A DNA stretch of 64,000 nt from Aurantimonas endophytica (GTDB lineage: Bacteria; Pseudomonadota; Alphaproteobacteria; Rhizobiales; Rhizobiaceae). The DNA lies in contig NZ_JACIEM010000002.1 in the NCBI RefSeq assembly GCF_014196845.1, positions 682,001-746,000 of the forward strand, given 5' to 3'. The stretch's first letter is position 1, and each line of letters opens with the position of its first letter. Below the pieces are notes generated by a model, which worked only from the letters and a program-made list of their open reading frames with translations, was not told where the DNA came from and searched no databases. Both the position numbers and the translations under genes were made by a program. Shown one piece after another: positions 56,736-64,000 of the stretch.

Positions 56736-58511
56736 CTACAGTCCCTGCTGCTGGAGCCACATCTCCAGCAGCGAGACCTGCCAGAGCTCGGAGCCGCGGA
56801 GCGGCGTGATGTGGTCGGAAGGTGCCGCGAACAGCGTGTCCAGATAGTCCTGACGGAACAGGCCGCGCGAGCGCGCCGCCTCCGAGCCGAGCGTATCACG
56901 GACCATGTCGAGATACGGGCCGGAGATGTATTTCAGCTGCGGCACCGGGAAATAGCCCTTCTTGCGGTCGATGACTTCGTGCGGGATCACCAGCCGGGCG
57001 GCTTCCTTGAGCACGCCCTTGCCGTCCTGCTTCAGCTTTTCCGATGCCGGCACGCGCGCCGCCAGTTCGACCAGCTCGTGGTCGAGGAAGGGCACCCGGG
57101 CTTCGAGACCCCAGGCCATGGTCATGTTGTCGACGCGCTTCACCGGGTCGTCGACGAGCATCACGTGGGCGTCGACCCGGAGCGCCTTGTCGACCGGGTT
57201 CTCAGCGCCGGGCTGGGCGAAATGACGCGCGACGAAGTCGCGGCTGACGTCGCCGTCCGCATGCCACTCCGGCGAGATCTGCTGACGGAGCGTCGCGTCG
57301 GAGCGGTCGAAGAACGCGCCGGAATAGGCCGCCAGCGGATCGTTCGAGCCCACCATCGGCGGATACCAGTGATAGCCGCCGAACACCTCGTCGGCGCCCT
57401 GGCCCGACTGCACCACCTTGATGTGCTTGGAGACCTCGCGCGACAGCAGGTAGAAGCCGACATTGTCATAGGAGACCATCGGCTCGGACATCGCCTGGAT
57501 GGTCCCAGGCAGATGCTCCATCAGCTCCGAACCGGGAATGAAGATGCGATGGTGCTCGGTGCCGTAATGGCGTGCGATCAGGTCGGAGAACTCGAACTCG
57601 TTGCCGACCTCGCCATTGGCGTCCTCGAAGCCGATCGAGAAGGTGTTGAGGTTGGCCTGCCCGGCTTCCGCAAGGAGCCCGACGATCAGCGAGGAATCGA
57701 CCCCGCCCGACAGCAGAACGCCCACCGGCACGTCGGCGACCATGCGGCGGGCGACGGCGGTCTTCAGCGATTCCAGCACGAGGTCGCGCCAGTCGTTGGA
57801 GGAAAGCTTCTCGTCGCCCGGGCGGGCGCCGAACGCCGCTTCCCAGTAGACCTCGTCGGTGAAGCTGCCGTCCGCCTCGATCAGCCGCGTCGTCGCCGGC
57901 GGCAGCTTGCGTACGCCCCTGACGATGGTCAGCGGCGGCGGGACCACGGCATGGAAGGTCATGTAGTGGTGCAGCGCCTCGCGGTCGATCGAGGTGTCGA
58001 CGTCGCCGGTCCGCAGGATCGCCTGCAGCGAGGAGCCGATATAGAGCCGCTTCTCGTCCTGCGAGAGGTAGAGCGGCTTGATCCCGAACCGGTCGCGCGC
58101 CAGCAGCACCCGGCCGCTGTCGCGCTCGTGGATCGCGAAGGCGAACATGCCGTGGAAGCGCTTGACGCAATCCCGGCCCCAGGCGTGATATGCCTTCAGG
58201 ATCACCTCGGTGTCCCCGTGCGAGAAGAACCGGTAGCCGAGGCCGCTGAGTTCCTGCCGCAGCTCCGGATAGTTGTAGATGCAGCCGTTGAAGGCGATGG
58301 TCAGGCCGAGCTCGGGATCGACCATCGGCTGCTCGGCCTTGTCCGTCAGGTCGATGATCTTCAGCCGGCGATGGCCGAGGCCGACCCGGCCGCGCACTAC
58401 CTGGCCGGCACCGTCCGGCCCACGCCGCTCCAGGCATGCGGCCATCTGCGAGATCCGTTCGGGCGACGCTGATTTTCCGTCGAACCGGACCTCACCGCAA
58501 ATGCCGCACAT
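56736..58511 (-). CDS. asnO: N-acetylglutaminylglutamine amidotransferase
   Basis: 591 residues, with AGGAG seven bases before ATG 58511. Cys2 in MCGICGEVRFDG is the glutaminase nucleophile; the Ntn domain runs to about residue 200. The synthetase domain has the PP-loop SGGVDSSLIVGLLAEA. It converts N-acetylglutaminylglutamine into its terminal amide (NAGGN). It is the first gene of the asnO-ngg-peptidase operon, presumably induced by salt. Confidence 0.95.
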   Translation of the reverse strand: MCGICGEVRFDGKSASPERISQMAACLERRGPDGAGQVVRGRVGLGHRRLKIIDLTDKAEQPMVDPELGLTIAFNGCIYNYPELRQELSGLGYRFFSHGDTEVILKAYHAWGRDCVKRFHGMFAFAIHERDSGRVLLARDRFGIKPLYLSQDEKRLYIGSSLQAILRTGDVDTSIDREALHHYMTFHAVVPPPLTIVRGVRKLPPATTRLIEADGSFTDEVYWEAAFGARPGDEKLSSNDWRDLVLESLKTAVARRMVADVPVGVLLSGGVDSSLIVGLLAEAGQANLNTFSIGFEDANGEVGNEFEFSDLIARHYGTEHHRIFIPGSELMEHLPGTIQAMSEPMVSYDNVGFYLLSREVSKHIKVVQSGQGADEVFGGYHWYPPMVGSNDPLAAYSGAFFDRSDATLRQQISPEWHADGDVSRDFVARHFAQPGAENPVDKALRVDAHVMLVDDPVKRVDNMTMAWGLEARVPFLDHELVELAARVPASEKLKQDGKGVLKEAARLVIPHEVIDRKKGYFPVPQLKYISGPYLDMVRDTLGSEAARSRGLFRQDYLDTLFAAPSDHITPLRGSELWQVSLLEMWLQQQGL

Positions 58512-58645
58512 GTCGTCTCCTGTCTGCTCGCTACGCTCAGTTCCCCTGCCATATAGAAGCGAGGTGCCTCATATGAACCGCGGAGCGGTCGTTTTTGCCG
58601 CGCTGCGGGAGAACGAGGTGTCGCAGAAGGCTGCCTGGCCGGCGG

Positions 58646-59692
58646 TCAGGGACGCAGGAACACCTTGCCGCGGTTCATCCCGTCCAGTGCCGCGGCCAGC
58701 CTATCCGGTGCCTCGGCCAGCGGAATCGTCTCGGCCACGTCGGTGCGCCAAGCGCCGGACAGGAAGCGCTTCTGGACCTCGGTGAATCCTTCGACCCGCT
58801 GCTCTTGCGTTGCCCGCGCCATCCATTCGGCCAGCCAGAAGCCTTCGATGACCTTTTTCATGAACACCATCTGGCCGAGCCCCGGCAGCTTCGGCGCCTC
58901 CGGCGAGAGCTTGCCGTAGATCACCCAGCGCGCGCCGGCCGGCATGGCGGTGAAGATCGTGGCTGCATTCTGGTCGGCGACGGCGTCGAGCAATACGCGC
59001 GGCTTCGTCTCCTTCATCGCCTGGACCAGCAGTTCGTCGAAATCCTCGCGGGCGGAATTCAGCACCGTCCCGGCACCGAGTTCCTCGAGCATCGCGCGAT
59101 GCTCCTCGCGCCGCACGACGGCGATGGCGTGCATCTCGCGATCCCGAGCCAGCGAGGCCATCAGCTTGCCGAGCTGGCTGGCGCCGGCGGTCATGACGAA
59201 CGCCGACGACCCGTAATGCCTGACGAGGTCGACCATCGCCCAGGCGGTCATCGGATTGACGATCAGCGCGGCGGCATCCTCGTCGCGCAGGCCCGGCGCC
59301 AGCGGCACGACGGCGCCGGCATCGGCGAGCGCGTACTCGGCCCAGACGCCGGTGCCGGTGCGCCCGGCGGCGACCGCGACGCGCTGGCCGATCAGCTTCC
59401 GCGACGCCTCGTCATCGCCGGCGGCGACCACCTCGCCCATGCCCTCGAAGCCCGCTGGCGTCCCCTGGCGGCGCGGCTGGCCGTATTCGCCCTTGATGTA
59501 GTGCAGGTCCGACGGATTGACGTTGGCAAGGCCGATCCGGATCAGGACCTGCCGCGGGCCGGGTTGCGGCACCGGCACCGTCTCCAGCGACACCCAGTCC
59601 TTGAGGTCGGTGATCGTCGGGCCGTCGGACGTGCCCGAATAGCCGTCATGCTTGAGGACGAGCGCGTGCATCGTGTCGGGCAGGGGGGCCAT
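58646..59692 (-). CDS. MDR-family oxidoreductase (zinc-free)
   Basis: 348 residues. It is a medium-chain reductase: a GroES-like N-terminal domain (PQPGPRQVLIRIGLANVNPSDLHY) and a Rossmann domain with AGASQLGKLMASLARDRE. The structural and catalytic zinc cysteines are missing, which places it near quinone or enoyl reductases. Substrate unknown. It precedes no obvious partner; another MDR gene lies 94 bases upstream on the same strand. Confidence 0.85.
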   Translation of the reverse strand: MAPLPDTMHALVLKHDGYSGTSDGPTITDLKDWVSLETVPVPQPGPRQVLIRIGLANVNPSDLHYIKGEYGQPRRQGTPAGFEGMGEVVAAGDDEASRKLIGQRVAVAAGRTGTGVWAEYALADAGAVVPLAPGLRDEDAAALIVNPMTAWAMVDLVRHYGSSAFVMTAGASQLGKLMASLARDREMHAIAVVRREEHRAMLEELGAGTVLNSAREDFDELLVQAMKETKPRVLLDAVADQNAATIFTAMPAGARWVIYGKLSPEAPKLPGLGQMVFMKKVIEGFWLAEWMARATQEQRVEGFTEVQKRFLSGAWRTDVAETIPLAEAPDRLAAALDGMNRGKVFLRP

Positions 59693-59786
59693 GGCGTGTC
59701 TCCGGATGAATGAGGTCTGTTCCGCAACGCGTTGGAGCGGCCGAGGTTCGAATGCGCCGGCGATCGGCGCCCGGCCGATCCCCCGG

Positions 59787-60755
59787 CTACGGTACGAGGA
59801 TCAGCTTGCCGGTCGTCTGGCGGGCGTGGATGCGGGCCAGGATTTCGGCTGCGTCGCCAAGCCGTCCGCGCTCGGTGATCACCGGCTGCAGCCGTTCCTC
59901 CGCGGTCCAGGCGATCAGTTCCGCCATGTTGGCGGCGGCCTGCTCCGGCTCCTTCTGGATGAAGGCGCCCCAGAACACGCCGACGGCGCTGAAGCCCTTC
60001 ACCAGAGCGAGGTTCACCGGCAGCTGCGGGATCGTGCCCGAGGCAAAGCCGACGACCAGCAGGCGGCCGTTCCACGCCATCGACCGCGCCACGGCGTCGA
60101 AAGCCTCGCCGCCGACCGGATCGAACGCAACGTCGACGCCCTTGCCGTCGGTCAGCCGCTTCAGGTCTTCCCGCAGGTCGTCGTAGCCGATGGCGACGTC
60201 GGCGCCTTCGCCGACCGCCAGCGAGCGCTTGTCCTCCGACGAGGCGACGGCGATCACCCGGGCGCCCATCGCCTGGCCGATCTGCACCGCCGCAAGGCCG
60301 GTGGCGCCCGCTGCCCCCAGCACCAGCAGCGTCTCGTCCGGCTGCAGCGCCGCCCGCTGCTTCAGCGCGTGATAGGCGGTGCCGTAGGCGCAGACGAGGG
60401 CGCAGGCGACGCCGGCATCGAAGCCCTCGGGCAGCTTCGTCGCCGCCGCTTCGGCCACCGCCACCTTCTCGGCATAGGCGCCGAACTGCAGCGCCGCGAC
60501 CACCCGATCGCCGACCGCCAGCCGCGTCACGTCGGTGCCGATCGCGATCACCCGTCCCGCGACCTCCATCCCCGGCACGAAAGGCAGTTCCGGCCGCGCC
60601 TGGTAGAGCCCCTGCACCAGCAGCCCGTCCGGATAGTTCACCCCGATCGCCTCGGCCTCGACCACCACCTCACCCGGCCCCGCGACGGGATCCGGCATAT
60701 CGCGATAGGCAAGGGTCTCGATCGGCCCGTAGGCCTCGCAGACGATGGCTTTCAT
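59787..60755 (-). CDS. NADPH:quinone oxidoreductase family protein
   Basis: 322 residues, the normal length. The GroES-like domain carries VEAEAIGVNYPDGLLVQGLYQ, and the nucleotide motif is LVLGAAGATGLAAVQIGQAMGA, typical of zinc-independent quinone reductases. It may reduce quinones or alpha,beta-unsaturated carbonyls with NADPH. Same direction as the neighbouring MDR gene, so the two may be co-transcribed. Confidence 0.9.
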   Translation of the reverse strand: MKAIVCEAYGPIETLAYRDMPDPVAGPGEVVVEAEAIGVNYPDGLLVQGLYQARPELPFVPGMEVAGRVIAIGTDVTRLAVGDRVVAALQFGAYAEKVAVAEAAATKLPEGFDAGVACALVCAYGTAYHALKQRAALQPDETLLVLGAAGATGLAAVQIGQAMGARVIAVASSEDKRSLAVGEGADVAIGYDDLREDLKRLTDGKGVDVAFDPVGGEAFDAVARSMAWNGRLLVVGFASGTIPQLPVNLALVKGFSAVGVFWGAFIQKEPEQAAANMAELIAWTAEERLQPVITERGRLGDAAEILARIHARQTTGKLILVP

Positions 60756-61011
60756 GATGCGGCTTTCGTTGTCGGTGTATCGTCGTCGGATGGAACAGGG
60801 CGTTCAGCCGATGCGATGGCAGGGAAGCGCTTGGCATACTCCGCCCATGCGAACGATGCCATCGGCGAGCGCGCATTGGGACGCACAGGCCATTGGCCGG
60901 CGCTCGCGGCCGCACTGGGTGAAACCCGGAACGGCCGGTGCTTCGCGGGCAGAACCCGTTGGTGCCGCCCATGGCCGGCGTTCTCCCTGAAACAGCAGTG
61001 GCAGGTCCGTT

Positions 61012-61440
61012 TCAGGCGGCGCCGGCGGCGCTGGCTCCGGCATTCAGGATGGTCACCGGAACGCCGTTGCGGATCGAGTTCGTGACCATCGTGGTTTTGG
61101 TGGTCCTTGCGATCAGGTCCTGAGCATCCGAGCCGTCGAGCATTTCGCATGCGACGGTCATCGTCGCGCCCGTCATCAGCAACGGGTCACCGTCCAGTTC
61201 GACGGTGACGGTGATGGCGATCGATCCCAGCTCCAGCCCGGCGTCATGGGCCACGTATCGCAGATCGTTGCAGAAGCACCCGCCGATGGCGAAGCCGAGA
61301 AGTTGCGCGCCGTTGAATCCCAGTCCTCGGCCACCGGCTTTGCCCTCGGGTCGATCGACGACGATCGTATGACCGCCGGCCCACCCCAAAGCTGCTTCGG
61401 TCGTTTCCACGCTGCGCAGTTCCACAGTCATGGAAACCAT
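61012..61440 (-). CDS. OsmC family protein
   Basis: 142 residues from ATG 61440 (an ATG nine bases further in is also possible). The OsmC/Ohr fold is recognisable, with the first redox cysteine in FAIGGCFCNDLRYVA and the second in MTVACEMLDGSD. Such proteins usually reduce organic hydroperoxides with thiols. The extra cysteine two residues after the first is unusual. It lies 106 bases downstream of the AraC gene in the same direction and may be its target. Confidence 0.8.
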   Translation of the reverse strand: MVSMTVELRSVETTEAALGWAGGHTIVVDRPEGKAGGRGLGFNGAQLLGFAIGGCFCNDLRYVAHDAGLELGSIAITVTVELDGDPLLMTGATMTVACEMLDGSDAQDLIARTTKTTMVTNSIRNGVPVTILNAGASAAGAA

Positions 61441-61546
61441 CGGCTCGCGTCCTTCCGCCGGTCGAACAGGCAGACTAGCCGGGGACGGTAAGAGGGGAAA
61501 TACCCGTCCTGCTCGGACGGGCCGCAACCCAGGCCGAGACCGCGCG

Positions 61547-62437
61547 TCATCTGCCGAAACGGGGTGTCTGCCCCATGACGCGTTTGAAGGCGTGAGCGAA
61601 GGCGCTCTGAGAACTATAGCCGACATCTGCGGCAATTTGGGCCACGGCTTGGCCGGTGGAGAGCTTCCGCTGCGCCACCGTCATCCGCCACTGCATCAGA
61701 TAGTCCATCGGCGGGCGCCCGACCCGCTCCAAGAAGCGCTGGGTGAACGCCGAGCGGGACATGCCGGCTTCCTGCGCCAGGAGCGGCACCGTCCACCGGC
61801 GAGAGACATCGCCGTGCATCATGGTGATGGCCTTGCCGATCCTGGGGTCCGCCAAAGCCGTGATCCAGCCGACGCTGTCTGCCGGTCCGCCGGCGACATG
61901 GGCACGCACGGCTTCGACGAGGAGGATTTCCGCGAGCCGTTCGGCAATCACCGTGCTGCCGACGCCACCGTGGCGGACTTCTGCTTGCAAGGATTGGAGC
62001 GTTCGGGCGATGCCCTCGGCGCTTGGCGATGCCCGATCTATGCGCATGAAGGACGGCAGCGCATCGAGAACGAACGAGGCGCAGCCATCGGCAAACGCAC
62101 TGCCGCCACCCACCATGATGGTTTCGCATCCATCGCCGAGACGGACGATGTCCCGGCCCGGAAGACTGTAGAGCGCCATGCCGTCGATCGGATCGACACC
62201 CGGATCGCTGGCAACGGTGTAGCGGGTATTGCTCAGGAGGAAGACGTCGCCCTCCTGCATCGTGTGCGGCGCGCAATTCGGAAGAATGAGCCAGCACCGA
62301 CCGCGTGTAAGGGCGACGAATTTCAATCTCCCCCGGCCGTCGAAGGAGAGCGCCCACTCCCCGGAGGCTTCGAGACCGGTGCCACGGACGCTGCGCGACC
62401 CGAGCTGCGAAAGAACCTCGGAAAACGGGTCAGGCAT
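61547..62437 (-). CDS. AraC family transcriptional regulator
   Basis: 296 residues. An N-terminal cupin-type sensor (AraC_binding/cupin-6 like) is followed by two helix-turn-helix units: TVPLLAQEAGMSRSAFTQRF and VAQIAADVGYSSQSAFAHAFKR, ending in the standard GQTPRFGR. It is divergent from an SDR gene with 98 bases between, which are the likely control region for both. Confidence 0.92.
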   Translation of the reverse strand: MPDPFSEVLSQLGSRSVRGTGLEASGEWALSFDGRGRLKFVALTRGRCWLILPNCAPHTMQEGDVFLLSNTRYTVASDPGVDPIDGMALYSLPGRDIVRLGDGCETIMVGGGSAFADGCASFVLDALPSFMRIDRASPSAEGIARTLQSLQAEVRHGGVGSTVIAERLAEILLVEAVRAHVAGGPADSVGWITALADPRIGKAITMMHGDVSRRWTVPLLAQEAGMSRSAFTQRFLERVGRPPMDYLMQWRMTVAQRKLSTGQAVAQIAADVGYSSQSAFAHAFKRVMGQTPRFGR

Positions 62438-62535
62438 GGTTCTGGCGGATCTCTACATAAACATGGCCTTCTAAGCATAGATCATCCGGATCCGCCCCCA
62501 TAGCTTTCTCTCGGTATCGACAACAGAGAGTCCGC

Positions 62536-63273
62536 ATGACCATCAGGAATAAGGTTATCGCCATCACCGGTGCAGGGCGCGGGATTGGTCGCGCAACTGC
62601 CCTCCATCTGGCTGCTCGCGGGGCGCGCCTCGTGCTGGCGGCGCGAAGCGAGGCGGAAATCGCCGCCGTTGCCAAGACGATCGACGAAGCCGGTGGAGAG
62701 GCCGTCTTCAGGGCAACGGACGTCACCAGACGGGCAGACCTTCAGGCGCTGGTGGATTTGGCTTGCGCGCAATACGGCCGTCTGGATGTGATCGTCAACA
62801 ACGCCGGGATCGGTCCTATCTCCCGCTTTGATGCTCTTCGCGTCGAGGAGTGGGACGCCATGATCGACGTGAACTTGAAGGGTGCGCTCTACGGTCTTGC
62901 GGCAGCGCTACCCGTCTTTGCGGCTCAGCAGACCGGCCATGTCGTGAACGTCATCTCGACGGCGGGCATCAAGATCGTTCCCACCATGGGTGTCTACGCC
63001 GCGACCAAGAACGCCTTGCGAACGGCCACCGAAGCCCTTCGCCAGGAGTCGGGGGCCCATCTTCGGGTAACGGAGGTGTCGCCCGGGTTCATCGACACGG
63101 ATTTCGCGGATACCGCCATCACCGATCCGGACTTGAGGGCAACGATCCAAGAACGCCGGCATGCGATCGCGATTGCGCCGGATTCGATCGCACGCGCCAT
63201 CGGCTTCGCTATAGAGCAGCCCGATGACGTCGAAATCGGCAGTATCGTCGTTCGGCCATCCGCGCAGGACTGA
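62536..63273 (+). CDS. Short-chain dehydrogenase/reductase
   Basis: 245 residues, classical SDR. The cofactor motif is ITGAGRGIG, then NNAG, the catalytic Ser in VISTAG, and YAATK with Tyr and Lys. An Arg-rich segment after the second strand (AARSEAE) suggests NADP(H). Substrate unknown. The divergent AraC gene probably controls it. Confidence 0.92.
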   Translation: MTIRNKVIAITGAGRGIGRATALHLAARGARLVLAARSEAEIAAVAKTIDEAGGEAVFRATDVTRRADLQALVDLACAQYGRLDVIVNNAGIGPISRFDALRVEEWDAMIDVNLKGALYGLAAALPVFAAQQTGHVVNVISTAGIKIVPTMGVYAATKNALRTATEALRQESGAHLRVTEVSPGFIDTDFADTAITDPDLRATIQERRHAIAIAPDSIARAIGFAIEQPDDVEIGSIVVRPSAQD

Positions 63274-63319
63274 ACGCCGCGCCGGCGTTCGTTGGGTCTC
63301 TGCGCCCGCATTGAACGCT

Positions 63320-64000
63320 TCAGCCCGTCGCCGCCGCGTGCTTCGCCAACTCCCACCGCGCCACCTGCCGGCGATGCACGGCGTCCGGCCCGTCCACCAG
63401 CCGCAGCGTCCGCAGATGCGTCCAGAGGCGGGCGAGGGGCTGGTCCTGGCTGATGCCTTCGGCGCCGTGCATCTGGATCGCCTCGTCGGCGACCTTCAGC
63501 GCCATCCGCGGCGCGGCGACCTTGATCTGGCTGATCCACGGCGCGGCGGCGCGCCGGTCGCCCTGGTCCATCATCCATGCCGCCTTGAGGCAGAGCAGAC
63601 GCACCATCTCGATCTCCATCCGGCAGTCGGCGATGACGTCGTGGTTGGCCCCGAGATCTGCCAGCTGCCGGCCGAACGCCTCGCGCCGCAGCGCCCGCTG
63701 GCACATCATCTCCAGCGCCGCCTCGGCCTGGCCGATCGCCCGCATGCAATGGTGGATGCGGCCGGGCCCGAGCCGCCCCTGCGCGATCTCGAAGCCGCGG
63801 CCTTCGCCGAGGATGAGGTTCGCCTTCGGCACCCGAACGCCGGAAAAGCGGATATGCATGTGGCCGTGCGGCGCGTCGTCGTCGCCGAAGACGGTCATCG
63901 CCCGCAGCACCTCGACGCCCGGCGTGTCGGCCGGCACGAGGATCATCGAGTGGCGCTGGTGCTTCGGCGCCTCGTCGCCGGCGGTACGCACCATGACGAT
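63320..64000 (-). CDS. Acyl-CoA dehydrogenase family protein, 5' end outside window
   Basis: The visible 226 residues are the C-terminal half or more. The FAD and substrate-binding helices are recognisable ([34 protein letters not shown] and the later [11 protein letters not shown]). The family oxidises acyl-CoA thioesters or related compounds. The N-terminus, and therefore full length and exact subfamily, lie beyond the right edge. It converges with the SDR gene. Confidence 0.88.
   Translation of the reverse strand: MVMVRTAGDEAPKHQRHSMILVPADTPGVEVLRAMTVFGDDDAPHGHMHIRFSGVRVPKANLILGEGRGFEIAQGRLGPGRIHHCMRAIGQAEAALEMMCQRALRREAFGRQLADLGANHDVIADCRMEIEMVRLLCLKAAWMMDQGDRRAAAPWISQIKVAAPRMALKVADEAIQMHGAEGISQDQPLARLWTHLRTLRLVDGPDAVHRRQVARWELAKHAAATG

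Overview
The window is 64 kb of a high-GC alphaproteobacterial chromosome, most likely from the Hyphomicrobiales (Rhizobiales). The evidence is the fixL-fixJ-fixK oxygen cascade next to a coxM/coxN-type oxidase with fused subunits I and III, a ribB fused to a degenerate ribA half, a beta-ketoadipate operon and an N-acetylglutaminylglutamine operon. These gene types fit that order, and an Aurantimonadaceae-like source is possible but unproven. I see no transposase, integrase, prophage or CRISPR array.

Region 1 (1-14.6 kb, all on the minus strand) is the least explained. It is a compact cluster of five genes. In order of transcription they are a 128-residue beta-rich protein, a signal-peptide-bearing protein with a related C-terminal domain, a 1229-residue protein of unknown family, a DNase I-like (EEP superfamily) enzyme with an intact active site, and a giant protein of more than 2670 residues. 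The giant one carries two groups of LysM-like modules and runs off the left edge. Most junctions are tight and several genes have strong Shine-Dalgarno sites, so they probably act together. I cannot match the set to a known system.

Region 2 (14.9-23.7 kb, minus strand) holds an RND efflux pump with its adaptor and TetR regulator, a MarR regulator with a textbook operator and a probably leaderless mRNA, a one-helix membrane protein, UDP-glucose 6-dehydrogenase and a cold-shock protein with leader and 3' hairpins. A tRNA-Pro(CGG) gene follows on the plus strand, then a subtilisin-like protease without a signal peptide on the minus strand.

Region 3 (26-36.3 kb) is a respiratory and oxygen-response block. 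It contains ctaG, a CopD-like protein, coxM, coxN and a small membrane protein on the plus strand, with a DUF2231 protein inserted on the opposite strand. On the minus strand, fixL, fixJ, a degenerate receiver protein, fixK and a cytochrome c run in one direction. A palindrome resembling a FixJ site lies before fixK. A perfect FNR/FixK box lies before a divergent universal stress protein gene.

Region 4 (36.3-45.1 kb) is mixed housekeeping: a TerC family protein, a polytopic permease, trhO, alanine dehydrogenase, siroheme synthase and a GH13 glycosidase. A class A beta-lactamase gene then diverges from ampR.

Region 5 (46.2-53.7 kb) carries pcaC-pcaH-pcaG-pcaI-pcaJ-pobA, an almost fully overlapping operon for 4-hydroxybenzoate and protocatechuate. 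pcaB, pcaD, pcaF and any dedicated regulator are not in the window. It is followed by ribB and fdhD. Region 6 (53.7-58.5 kb) is the osmoprotectant operon asnO-ngg-M42 peptidase. Region 7 (58.6-64 kb) holds two MDR oxidoreductases, an OsmC protein, an AraC regulator divergent from an SDR enzyme, and the C-terminal part of an acyl-CoA dehydrogenase cut by the right edge.
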